Source of the DNA: Adiantum capillus-veneris
Taxonomy: Eukaryota > Streptophyta > Polypodiopsida > Polypodiales > Pteridaceae
Assembly (NCBI GenBank): GCA_014529385.2
Contig: CM043964.1
Location: 133,026,420 to 133,090,419, forward strand
DNA length: 64,000 bases
Direction of reading: 5' to 3'
This document shows positions 1 through 10,609 of this stretch, piece after piece. Position 1 is the stretch's first letter. The number at the start of each line of letters is the position of its first letter. The notes under the pieces were generated by a model that was not told the DNA's origin, ran no database searches, and saw only the letters and a list, made by a program, of their open reading frames with translations. The position numbers were made by a program, and so were the translations under genes.

Positions 1-29
1 TGTTTCTAAAGGAGTACATACGAGAAGGT

Positions 30-1340
30 GTGCTTTGGGGTGTAGCATCTCAGCTACAGAAGGCTGAACGTAAGGAAGGAGAGTCAGTAAGGGACTTCAT
101 TAGTCGTCTAAAGCACTTAAACTCTCGTTGCCCTGTAAATGAGCGCTTCAACAATAACCAACTGCTTGATCGATTCATTCGAGGGTTGAGGAATGAAGGA
201 ATCTATAATGGACTAGTGATTAGAGGTATCACAACCTGGGAAGATGTCACTGCCAATGAAATCCAATTAGAGGACAACTTGATGATAGCAGGCATGAGGG
301 TGTCTACTGACACGAGATCCACTAGCTCACAAGCCATTGAGTATGAACCCATGACTGCAAAGCCCATTGCCAATGAGCCAAAGGTATTTGAGACATTCTT
401 GACAGACCTCACCAAGGCAATCCAAGAGTCTCTTAAGGATAATCGACCCCCTCAAAATAGTCACATGTATCCAAGAAGGGAGCAACAATGGTGTTCCATT
501 TGCTTAGGTCCACATAGCACTAGTGAGTGCCCTACGTTTAAAGTAAAATTTAATGGAACTTGCAACGCATGTGGTAGGTATGGTCACCAAGCTAAGGATT
601 GTTTAATGATCAAACGTATGATGGCAAATAGACCACCTGTAGCCTGGACGGATGCGCCTCGAGCTCCTGTATTGATGCCTACTCCACCTGTTGAGAAACT
701 ACCGCAACACATGGTCCCTAGATCTCAAAATGTTGTACAAGCTACACCGTTACCACCTCTTGTGCTAGGACCGCAGCCCCCGCATCCAAGAGTCGCCCCT
801 ATGAACCAAGTGGGTTGCGAGCCATCAAATGCTTATCCAGATGGCTGTGAGGAGGAAATAGACACTAGTATTGCCTACGGACTTGATACATTGGAAGAGT
901 GTCCTATATACTACATGGAAGATTGTTGGGGGCAAGTCAAGCCGGTTTATCAAGCTGCTGCTCTCGCATCCAGAGGTCAAAATATCAACACCCAGGCTAG
1001 GAGGCCACCTCTTCAATGCTACGAGTGTGGTGGACCACATCGAGCAGCGGAGTGACCTATTAGGCTGCAAAAGAATGTTGCACAGATGCAAATGAATCAA
1101 GGGAGCACGTCTGCAATGCCAATACTCACATGTAATCGTTGTGGCATAGATCACTTGATTGCCCAATGCCCCTATAACCCAAATGCGCCTAAAATCACAC
1201 CCCTGAATTTGGTCAAAATTGCTAGTGTGACATCGCCAATACCACCCGTCGCACCCGCTTATGCGATTACACGGTCCATGCTTCAAGGGCCAGGACATAT
1301 CCTCGAAGAGAGAGAGATACCGCGTCAGTTATCCAAGTAA
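30..1340 (+). pseudogene. Gag of element T1, with zinc knuckles and one internal UGA
   Basis: This is retrotransposon capsid/nucleocapsid protein. The first 100 residues resemble the helical retrotrans_gag core. They are followed by a row of CCHC-type knuckles: one near 495-530 starting CSICLGPH, CNACGRYGHQAKDC near 562-603, one at 1018-1055, and CNRCGIDHLIAQC at about 1132-1170. A UGA at 1053-1055 falls exactly where the last cysteine of the third knuckle is expected, and the same frame continues to 1340. The frame is then lost near the GA-rich stretch at 1306-1319, after which the protease ORF continues in another frame. The true start may lie upstream of the window. Assignment to gag is firm; assignment to a lineage is not. 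Confidence 0.8.
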
Positions 1341-1429
1341 AGAAAAAGAAGACACGAAGGAAGAAGTCGCAGAATAGGGAAAATTCAAAGCCAAGTTCCA
1401 AAACAAACATAGGAACAGGAGATGACCCC

Positions 1430-3619
1430 ATGTATATGAATGACCTCGAGGATGATTCAAATTCAGTCGAGACAATGGAGACTAGAACCAATACCACAAA
1501 GGGAAAGACCGACAAAGAAAACCGTAACATGGAACCAAATGAAAACCGAATAAGAGAAAATCATAAAGAGCCTCTGAAAACACCACAAGTGTTTCCAAAT
1601 CCAATCCAAGACCCCCAAGATAAACCGCAGGGGCAAAAAGGGAAGAATCGTAAAAAGAAGATTGGGACGTACCCAAACCCAGTAGATGAGATTGAGCAGG
1701 TGAAACTTCTAAGAGGTTTAGTGCAGAAGACTCAAAGGAAACTAGAACCAGAACCCATGCAGGTCAAAATTCATGGCACAGTGTTTCCCACGCAAGTTCA
1801 TCCACCCCACATGAACCATAGACCATTAGCCATATCTAGTATCATCCAAGAAGGGAGTGAGGACAGGACATCAGAAAGTGAGCATACACCTTTCTTGTTG
1901 GAAAGGATGTTTAACGAAGGAATACCTGATCCCATTGAGGAATATGAGATTCCATCCTCACCAGTTCCTAGTCAAGGACCTACACCCTGCAAAACGCCAA
2001 TGAATGTTGCCAAACTAGTGGACTTCATGTCTTCTGAGGTCCGAACCACGATCATAGCAAAGCTGTATGGAGATCCTGAGTTATTCCTTGCACTTCAAGC
2101 ATTCCTTAACGAAGAGCTACGAACGGGATTACCGCAGTTTGCGCAACCAAATAGGCCTGACTCGATTATGATTGATGAGGAAAATCATGTGCAATCACTT
2201 GACTTAGATGGACACGAGTCTGTGATCGAGGTACCCATTAACGAATTAGGGCAATATTTTGAAGGCGACGAGTCTAATGCGACCCTACCCATCACTACCA
2301 AGGGATTAACTATAAAGGGAATTCTTGATGGTGGTGCGGGAGTTAGCATCGTTACAAAAGATTGTTGGGAATCCATGGGAAAACCCCGCCTCAGTGTTAC
2401 TAACATTGTGGTAAAGATGGCAAATGGTACCATAGCCAAACCTATGGGGATGCTCAAGGATCTTAAGATCAAAGTTCTAGGACACAAGGTACGACATACG
2501 TTCATTGTAATGGATTTCTCTAAACACCTTATGTCATATGAAATGATTTTAGGACGACCATTCATGAGGGAAGCACAAATGGTTCACGATTGGTCTAAAA
2601 ATCATGTCTATTTGCAATTCCAAGACTCTGTCCTTAGAGTGGATTTGGTGACTGGTAAGGTACACCCCTTAGGGAGTAAAACCATTATTGATTATCGCTC
2701 TAACACCACAGTTCACTCGGCCCCACTACAATATTGTTACACTTGTAAGAAGGATACAGACATTGGCCAAGATTCTCCTTATATGGATATCCTACCTGGG
2801 ATGACTGAGTCAGACAATGTGGATTGGGTCCACCTAGCATCAACCATAGACACTTGGGGAAATAGGGGGATGACCTGGGTAACATCTGAGGGGGATGAAT
2901 TGCCTATACCCTTAAATATGCTACAAGCAATGCATATCTCTTTCGACAAGACTCATCCTAATGTAACGAAGAAAACATACAAGTGGGTCCCTAAAGCTTC
3001 TTTAGCGACCATAGCTAGTGCTAAAAAACAGAAGCCTTGTAAGAAACGTACCACTCGCTCCAAGAAAAGTAAGAAAATGTTGCGATGGATCCCTAAACGA
3101 CTATTGGAATCCCAAGGCTACTATCAAGGAAATGATCAAATCTGGGTGCCAAAACGTAGATTGTGCTCTTACCTATCACCTGACCCAAGTGAGCCCAATC
3201 CCGTATCTCCAAAACGAATCAATGATCGTGGAAAGAAAAAAATCACAGAATGCTATACACCCGCTCCCGAGCTAGTTTGGGTACCAAAGAAAGAACGATT
3301 TGTTCCACCTAGCTCAGGAAGGAGGGAGTCCCATGAAGCTTCTAGCTCATCATGTAATACATCCATAGAGGTAAAAGATTCTACACAGCCTCTATCTATA
3401 GTAGTGGACCTCCATGAAGCTACAAAAGAATCCATACCTCCCAGTGTTCAAGAATCACCTGATGAACCACTTCAAGTTCGATCCTGGGAGAGTACCTTAC
3501 CACCCTTGCAACTTGGCGAGGCACCTAGGGTAATAGAAAACTACTGGCAAAAATCCTCACCTATTACCAACTGGAACAATTGGTTTCAAAGGGTGACAAG
3601 CTCATTTCAAACGGTATGA
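1430..3619 (+). CDS. Protease-containing polyprotein part of element T1, with WVPK repeats
   Basis: This 729-residue ORF is probably continuous with the gag frame before a frameshift near 1310. A basic, Lys/Glu-rich N-terminal third leads to a retropepsin-like fold: ILDGGAGVSIV at about residues 297-307, then a flap-like stretch and MILGRPF near residues 375-381, the usual order in Ty3 proteases. The catalytic triplet is DGG rather than DSG or DTG. The C-terminal part carries four W-[V/I]-P-K motifs (KWVPK, RWIPK, IWVPK, VWVPK) separated by basic linkers, between about residues 515 and 625. No RT follows. A nucleic-acid-binding role for the WVPK region is only a guess from its charge. Confidence 0.7.
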   Translation: MYMNDLEDDSNSVETMETRTNTTKGKTDKENRNMEPNENRIRENHKEPLKTPQVFPNPIQDPQDKPQGQKGKNRKKKIGTYPNPVDEIEQVKLLRGLVQKTQRKLEPEPMQVKIHGTVFPTQVHPPHMNHRPLAISSIIQEGSEDRTSESEHTPFLLERMFNEGIPDPIEEYEIPSSPVPSQGPTPCKTPMNVAKLVDFMSSEVRTTIIAKLYGDPELFLALQAFLNEELRTGLPQFAQPNRPDSIMIDEENHVQSLDLDGHESVIEVPINELGQYFEGDESNATLPITTKGLTIKGILDGGAGVSIVTKDCWESMGKPRLSVTNIVVKMANGTIAKPMGMLKDLKIKVLGHKVRHTFIVMDFSKHLMSYEMILGRPFMREAQMVHDWSKNHVYLQFQDSVLRVDLVTGKVHPLGSKTIIDYRSNTTVHSAPLQYCYTCKKDTDIGQDSPYMDILPGMTESDNVDWVHLASTIDTWGNRGMTWVTSEGDELPIPLNMLQAMHISFDKTHPNVTKKTYKWVPKASLATIASAKKQKPCKKRTTRSKKSKKMLRWIPKRLLESQGYYQGNDQIWVPKRRLCSYLSPDPSEPNPVSPKRINDRGKKKITECYTPAPELVWVPKKERFVPPSSGRRESHEASSSSCNTSIEVKDSTQPLSIVVDLHEATKESIPPSVQESPDEPLQVRSWESTLPPLQLGEAPRVIENYWQKSSPITNWNNWFQRVTSSFQTV

Positions 3620-5233
3620 TCTACCCAAGGAAGGGGGGAGTATTGGCTAACTGTCATCATTCACTTGCTTCCCTCTCAACCTTTTTCCCTGACCTCTTAA
3701 TCACCAATCTTAGGGAATGTACATATAAAGCTTTATACTCACAAAAAAATAAAAATAAAGAGCAAGAGCAATTAGCAAACGAGTATGCACAATAAAAGTC
3801 AAAACATTGACTCAGACCTACACATGTCACATCTGGTACAGTGAAACAGAAACCTATGCCATGAAACACCTTTGATCCTCATCACTTGAGTGATGGAGGG
3901 TAGGTAAGATTAGTACGATAGGAGTGTTTCTGTTTTAGAGTTGAGAGATTAGCGAAGTTCTCTTTTCCCACTGATGTGCCTCCTAGAGGTATTGTTTGTG
4001 TTTCATAGTGTGTACAAGAACGTGTTGCTGTGGTTAGGATTTGGACCTTCATGGAACCTTCAGATCAAGCGCGACCATCAACACAAACAGGTGTTTTATT
4101 TCCATTAGCATTGCCCTTATCTTTTTTCATCCATGCTTGTCTGCTTTGATTGTGATTGGTAGCATAATATTCAGCGCATTTGCTTAGTATCAAACATTTA
4201 ATTCAATGTAATGTTTTGTCATAATCACTTGTCTAGGTTTAAAAATCAAGCAGTCCGACTAAGCTAGTTTGACCAAGTTAGGTGTTAGAGATCTTCTCTT
4301 AATACCATGGGGAATGCCTTCCTAATAAGCAATGGTTACTTAGGTTCTTAATCCGATTTAGGCAGCATTGTATGAAATGTACTAGGGCTTTCTAGTGGGC
4401 TTAACCCTAGTGACCTTTAGCTTAAGTATTATAAAGGGAGTTTACTAATGTGATGAGCCTGGGGAGGGTAACAGTGTTATATGACCGCCCAAAGTTACAA
4501 AATTTAAATGCTGAAAATGAACAAACAAAAAATCAAAGTGCCACAATGTAAAATTTTAAGATGAAAGAGAAATCTCGGCTTGATTTGGTACTTCACTCAC
4601 ATGTATTGCCTATGGTACTAGAGCCCTAGAGGTTCCCAGTGTGGGCGCTTTTCCTTGAGAAGCAAAAAACCCAAGGCATACAAAATAAGCACACACATCA
4701 AAACTGAATCAATGTGAAAAGACTTTGGGGGGTCAAAGAAAAAGTAATCAGTCAGGCGATGATTTCATGAGAAATTCCTTTTATGGTAGCTTAACTACAA
4801 GGTTTTCTAGATATAGCCTCTAGTCAGCCCTCGAACATGAATACTTGGCTCTCGCGATTAAACAACTTAATTGACCACAGAAAATTAAGAAGCTTACCCA
4901 TGGTATTAATATTCGATCTCTAGTGCTTTTCGACCGTCAAATGAGCGACCCCAGACTTGTTTTATTTTCTACCTTTACATCTGTTTATGCATTTGATTAC
5001 ATTGCAATTTAATGTTCATTGCTACCAAATTGTTTGAAATTCTTTTACCAATCAATTTTTCTACCTAAAACTGCATATGCTTTTTAAGAGAATGCAATTA
5101 CTGTGCCAATGTTGTTTGATTTTGCAGTGACTGAAGAAGGCTAAGGACATTCATCTCAAATGCTCTTCCACCTCGACGACCCATCTTCAACTCAATAGCT
5201 TCCGAGGACGGAATCTACATCAGGAAGGGGGGC
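3620..5233 (+). other. Non-coding tail of T1 with two polypurine tracts
   Basis: No credible coding region is seen here. A purine run (aaggaagggggg) at about 3626-3640 follows the protease stop directly, as a polypurine tract normally follows pol. A second one (aggaaggggggc) at 5222-5233 lies immediately before the LTR start tgttaacc and is preceded by gaggacggaatc, the usual Ty3 arrangement. The 1.6 kb between them is AT-rich and otherwise featureless. It may be a replaced pol region or an extra untranslated segment. Confidence 0.55.
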
Positions 5234-5516
5234 ATGTTAACCCTCACGGCACACGGAGACCGTAATCGTATTATGTATTTGATAGAGTCAGGTACCGGGC
5301 TTGTCGGACCAATAGGAAAAGGGTAAGAGTGATCGCCGATGAGAGGCGCACTCTAACACGAACATGCTAGGGTTAGTTGGCTAAGCATGGGCGCCCAAGT
5401 GTGAATGGGGTGAGCTCCTATAAAAGCCAACTAAACCTAATTTTTACTCATTCTCTCATTTGTGCAATAGAAGAGTGCTCTTGCTCCATCTCCATCTTCT
5501 TCTTCTTCACCTCCTC

Positions 5517-5553
<37 letters not shown>

Positions 5554-5808
5554 GGAGGGAGAGTGTGTGTGCGATCGAGCATTACGAAGGCACGACGGCG
5601 GCAAAGGGGTTGAGCGCGGCACGACTGCAGCTTCTTCTTCATCGCGGCGAGGAATCCACCACGAAGGCGAGCGTAGAGCGGTGAGTGACACACCCTTTGT
5701 TCTCTTGAGCTTGCTAGTTTAGGCTTGTTGTGTGCTTGGAGCCATTTGTGGCTCGCACACGGTGTATTGGCAAGTCCCTTGCTTCGACAGTGCGGCAAGG
5801 AGCGCACA
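5234..5808 (+). repeat. 3' LTR of element T1
   Basis: The LTR starts tgttaacc just after the polypurine tract and ends gcgcaca, giving TG...CA borders. A TATA-like box (ctataaaag) lies at 5418-5426, with a GT/GA microsatellite in the transcribed part (about 5517-5555). The right border is fixed by comparison with CACTA copy B, which is continuous across this site. Confidence 0.75.
5418..5426 (+). promoter_or_regulatory. TATA-like box in the T1 LTR
   Basis: ctataaaag lies about 185 bp into the LTR, an expected place for the U3/R boundary. It is called from sequence only. Confidence 0.45.
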
Positions 5809-7863
5809 CTTTGCGTACAGTTGCATTAGGCCCACTAGTAATAACTCTGAACCACTTGACATCAAAGATAAAAGTATCAAACTTTCTGAAGCTAATCTTC
5901 AAAATGTCTTGGATGTAGCCAAAGTATTCAAGCTGACCAATCTGTGTGTTTTCATCACTGGCACTGGCCCGACTTTCTTGGACGAAGCTTGCTCTAACCC
6001 CACTATCGAAGGTCACCCTTCGTTCGTCTATCCGCTACACTCTAAAGTGTCTCCCTTGGGACCACAAAGCTCCGTATTTGTGATACTACAAGCACATAAA
6101 TCACATAGTTTAGGGTTTACTAAAGCAATGTAGACCATATGGATTTTTTAAAACGAAGTTAATTGTAGAAATACTTACATGCCAGTCGCAACCCCTTGAC
6201 ATCCTCCTCTTCTTCAGTAATCAACACTCTGTTTCGCTTTGCCTTTGAAATTTGTTGCATCTAACCATCTACCAGTAGGAAAGTCTGGCAGCTTCGATCT
6301 GAACATGGTTAGGATAAGGCAGGTTCCTAGTGGCACGATTGCGCTTGAACTGCAAACGTTTGTAATATGTCGTTGCTTTTCCTCTTCGTAATTCTCTAAC
6401 CACTTTTGCATTGCCTCTGAGTTGAGTAGACAGAATCTCATAACCTTTTCTCGCATTCTGAGATCCATCTTTCTCATTATGCCTTGTCCTTGCGGCTCGT
6501 CCCCTGTAACCTTGGCGTTGGTCTCATTAGTCCACAATCGGGGCATCTCTGGATCAATTGAACCCAAGAACTCACTGATGAAAACTAGAGACTCTTGAAC
6601 AAGCCATTCTTCAGCCATGCTACCCTCAGGACGAGCTCTTTGACGAACGAAACCCTTTAAAGTCTTCATGAATCTCTCCAAGAAGAACATCTGCTGTTGA
6701 CGGTTCCAGCAACTGCAACTTCATCGACCACATGCACAAGCAAATGCATTTGGATGGTAAGAATGTTCGTTGGAAAATAATTCTCCACCATACACTCTGC
6801 TTCGATTGCATTCAAGCGAGCTGCATCTATGATGTCTTTTCTTATCTCTTTTGATGAGATCCAACACAATAGCTCACTAATTTTATAAATGGTACATCTG
6901 ATGTCATCTGTCAGATAATCTTTTATGGCAATTGGTAAGATAAACTATAAAAATTTGTGCCAATCATGCGACTTAAGCCCACTAAGATTGTCATCTCTAG
7001 TAAAGGCCGTTTTCAAACATCGCATGCACCCAGTAGGAGTCTGGAAAGAAGATATGGTCTTCTTCACTTGTTGCTCTTCAGCACGACTCAAAACACATGG
7101 ACCTTTTGGAATAGCATACGCTCCATTGGACTTTAGTCGAGGCCACATCTCTGGCACTCAACCCACAGCCTGTAGGTCATCTCTCTGAGCTTTGCTCTCC
7201 CTTTTTCCAGTAATGGTCTTCCATATGATCTCTCCCACATTCTTAAAAATGTGCATTGGGTCGAGCACATAATTAATAAGCAAATCACTCCAGTACGGCA
7301 GTTCGTGAAAAATAGACAATCTCTTCATGCCGGGTGGGTTAAAATCTCCACTTTGTAGCCACATGTTCTTCCAGTCACTCGCCTTTAGTGGATGCATGTC
7401 GTGTTTACATATGTTTGGCCCACGTACCTCATGCCCTTCAGGCAAAAATCAACCAAGCTCTTTGTAGACTGTCTTGCCTAGGTAATCAGAGCGGCGAAAG
7501 CCAAGTCGAGGACCACATTTTGGACCTGCATTATTCCTAGAGTAGCTCAATCCTGTAAACAATAAAGAAAGAAATTAGTAGGGCACAATTAGCTATGATG
7601 CAGATTTGTATATAAGTTAAGGTTTCATGATACTAACCTGAACACTCACCAAAACCTGGCCAATAGTGCATGGTCCACATAAGAATGCCTTGCACATGGG
7701 CATGTCGCCGTCCAATCGGTTGGGACATGTCAACCACATCAATCCCTGACCACAATATTTGAAGCTCTTCTATAAGTGGTGCCAGATAGACGTCCATGTT
7801 CTTTGCTTTGTACTTTCCTAGGACAATGAGTGACAGTAATAGATGGCATTTCTTGATAGCCAG
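5809..7863 (-). pseudogene. CACTA tnp2 transposase, 3' part (copy A)
   Basis: This is the C-terminal two thirds of a plant CACTA transposase, read from 7863 downwards. Seen in order: the tnp2 block around LIVLGKYKAKNMDVYLAPL and a WTMHYWPGFGE-type motif; a GT/AG intron at 7553-7637 (85 bp); the block containing HELPYWSDLLINYVLDPMH and GLKSHDWHKFL; a DUF4218 region (HLLVHVVDEVAVAG, then FLERFMKTLKGFVRQRARPE); and the start of DUF4216 (EYFGYIQDILKISFRKFD). It stops abruptly at the T1 insertion. Relative to copy B, four bases are missing near 6690, which shifts the frame inside DUF4218. Other stops are present, so it cannot make active transposase. Confidence 0.85.
7553..7637 (-). other. Intron of tnp2, copy A
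   Basis: On the minus strand this 85-bp segment starts GTTAGTAT and ends TTTACAG. Joining its flanks restores a plausible tnp2 reading order. The equivalent intron is also visible in copy B near 56815-56902. Confidence 0.6.
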
Positions 7864-8884
7864 TGAGGCGGTCCGGGGCGGGCAACAAGAGAGGCGACCT
7901 CTAAACACCCCTCAAGGCTCCCGTGCTGCTCAATTGGGGCTGGGGCAACCACAAGCACAACACAACAACAAACCCACAGCCAAACCCAAACAAGATAGGG
8001 GCACCACCTAGTTATGGTATGCGAACTAGGACGCAAGAGAGATTTTGGCACAACCAAGAAGATGCACCACACAACACACACAAGCAACCTCACACCAAGA
8101 CACACATGAAATGGACCAGAGAGAGCTAGAGCAAAGGGAAGAGAGAGAGGAAAGGATCTTGCGTAATACCTTATTTGTGACTTGCAAATGGAGATGGTTC
8201 ATTATGATGCTATCGTAGAACTTGTACAAAACTCACTCAATGCTTAGTGATTGCTAATCATTGCCAAAACACACACACACTGTCTTAGGGTGTGGGAGAC
8301 CTCTCACCACAATACCCTCTTACAATGGACACAAAACTGGCAATGAAAAACACACTAAAACACTTTCTAAAATCAAGATCAACCGATAAAAACTCAAAAT
8401 ACACAAGTCACCTTGAATTCACCAAACCGTATAACACAAATGGAAGGACGAAGATTTGAACGTCGAATCACGCCTTTGATGCACCAAACCTCGATTTATT
8501 GATGATGAAGGAGCATGTACAATAGTGGTTTTGAGATTTGTGGAACTCACGCTCTCTCACTTGCAATGTGTAGCTTGAAGGCTTCTCTCACACCAAGAGT
8601 GAAGCTCACAAGTGGTTGCTACACCTAAGTCTCTCCTCACGCATAGAGTGTTGGTGTGCTATGTGAGATGTTGGAGGTTGTTTTACAAGAAGGAGAGGGG
8701 CCTATTTATAGGTTGGAGACCCCTCATTAATATTATTAGAAATCCTAATTTACAAGCTAACAAATCAGGATTATGATTTTTTTGAATATCAAAACATTGC
8801 GGGCCTTCTTTGTCTGCTTGAGTCATGGGTGTGGGCTCAAAAGAGAGCATTATTGATGGTAGATAAGGTGAAAGTAAGTAAGGA

Positions 8885-8939
<55 letters not shown>

Positions 8940-10560
8940 ACTATACACATGTCTTGAGGTGAGGTTTCTTTTATGGTTAGGTCAATGGCTATTTTGTGTT
9001 AGTATGTTAGTGGTTAGTGTTAGTAATCACTAGAAAGTTAATGTTACATTTACAATGGGTAGAATGAGGTGGATGGTTGAATTAAAATGGTTGAATGAAG
9101 TGAGCAAATCCTTGTGATGGTGAAGCTTGAAGAAGTTTTGGACTTACTTGTGTAGGTTCTCAAAATGACTATCGATCTTCTTCTTCGTCTTCATTTCTTT
9201 ACGCCACCGCCGCCAAGGTTGATTATCGTGATGAAAATGGTAATTCCGTTGATGGGATATCTTGATTTGCAGAGGTTAATCATGGTACACATGCTGAATT
9301 TATGTATATATATAAGGGGTAAGATGGAATTGTACTTTGGAAGTAATAGAGAGAGGCATAGAGATGGTGTATGTACATGGAGAGCTCATATGAGAGCTAT
9401 GGAAGTAAGTGGGGAGGTTAATGGTGAAGAAGGTGAGAGAAACCATTGAAGGTGCAGGTTTGAGTGAGGGATTGAGAGGAATGTGTGTGTGTGTGTGTGT
9501 GTAGAAGTGTGGAAAGAGGTGAGAGAAGACTATAGGCTACTTGTGAGAAAAGTGGGCAGACTGGGGTCCACTCAAAAAACCATATCTCACCGCTGGTAGC
9601 TCCAAAAATCATGAAAAAATTTGAGGTGATTATTCAGAGCGTGGGCTACATTTTCTCTTTTGACCACCGCTCCAAATTCGGAGTGGAGATAGTGCCAAAA
9701 TTCTCACCAAAAAGCCTGTTTTTATGCCTGCAAAAGTCTTTTAGTGGACCCCTCCTTTGTTGAATTTGTACAATGCATCCAAGAGTGAGCCCCTCCTTTG
9801 TCATATTATAATACAAAGCATCCAAGTTACCCTTGACCCATGCATGGAGGATGATTATTGGTGAATAAAGAAATATATACATGGTGGGACTAGTGTATGG
9901 ACTATTCATGGACTTTAGCTCAATGAGCACATGGTGTTAGAATAATGAGTAAAAATAATAATAAAAATATGGAGGAGTTATGGATATGGAAAGATATTGG
10001 AATCATATGATATGGTCCCTCTTTGAATTATTTTGGGTGAAAGAGGAAAAGGTATGCAAGTAAATAATATAATAAACGTGGCCAATGAGTAGAAATCAAT
10101 TTTTTGTTTTCACGAGGGTGAGGGTGAAAATGTGGGAGTGATTTGTATAAAGGAAAAATATAAGATTAGAGTATGTACATATTGGCAAAAAATATACTTA
10201 TGGTGTAAGAGGATGAAAGAAGGTGTACATAGGTTTAATAAAACACACACCTAAGTAGAAATATTTAAATAAAATACCAAAATAATTATAAAAAATCCCT
10301 ATATTTAGGCCATATATACAATGAAATATTTACACACAAAGAAGCCATAATATACTTTTATTTTTTATTTTTTATTTTTTTGGCTCAACTAGCCCCGTGA
10401 CTAGCTAGCTGAGGGTTTTTAAGAAGATATGGGAAAAGCCCCCTAACTCACACACGCCTATGTACAGTGAAATGGTAGGGATAGCCATAGCGTTTGGGTG
10501 AATTTGGTAGGGTGAGGTAGCTTACTATGGCAATTATGGAAAGCCGGAAAACGGCTATCA
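7864..10560 (-). repeat. 3' LTR of element G, about 2.7 kb
   Basis: On the minus strand it starts TGATAGCC directly after the purine tract and ends CCGCCTCA at the junction with CACTA sequence. A minus-strand TATA box (ctataaatagg) lies at 8701-8711. A (GA)n tract at 8888-8937 and a (GT)n tract near 9482-9502 lie inside. There is no credible gene. The length is large but within the range known for plant LTRs. Confidence 0.65.
8701..8711 (-). promoter_or_regulatory. TATA box in the LTR of element G
   Basis: ctataaatagg on the minus strand is followed downstream by a CT/AC-rich leader. Its location about 1.85 kb into the LTR implies a long U3. Confidence 0.5.
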
Positions 10561-10564
10561 TTAG

Positions 10565-10576
10565 CCTCCCCCCCCT
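10565..10576 (-). other. Polypurine tract of element G
   Basis: Read on the minus strand, an unbroken run of G with flanking A (ctaggggggggagg) lies four bases before the LTR start TGATAGCC. Confidence 0.6.
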
Positions 10577-10609
10577 AGATAATGGTACATTCATGTACCA
10601 TTTATCTGA

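Larger units (their letters stand above)
1..5808 (+). mobile_element. Ty3-like LTR element T1, right part, lacking RT and integrase
   Basis: The window opens inside a plus-strand LTR retrotransposon. It shows gag with zinc knuckles, then a long protein with a retropepsin-like region, then about 1.6 kb without coding capacity, a polypurine tract at 5222-5233 and a 575-bp LTR. No reverse transcriptase, RNase H or integrase is present between protease and LTR, so this is probably a non-autonomous family that depends on a relative. The element sits in CACTA copy A: ctttg after its LTR (5809-5813) continues exactly the CACTA sequence seen uninterrupted in copy B at 54870. The 5' LTR lies outside the window, so the target duplication cannot be confirmed. 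Confidence 0.75.
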
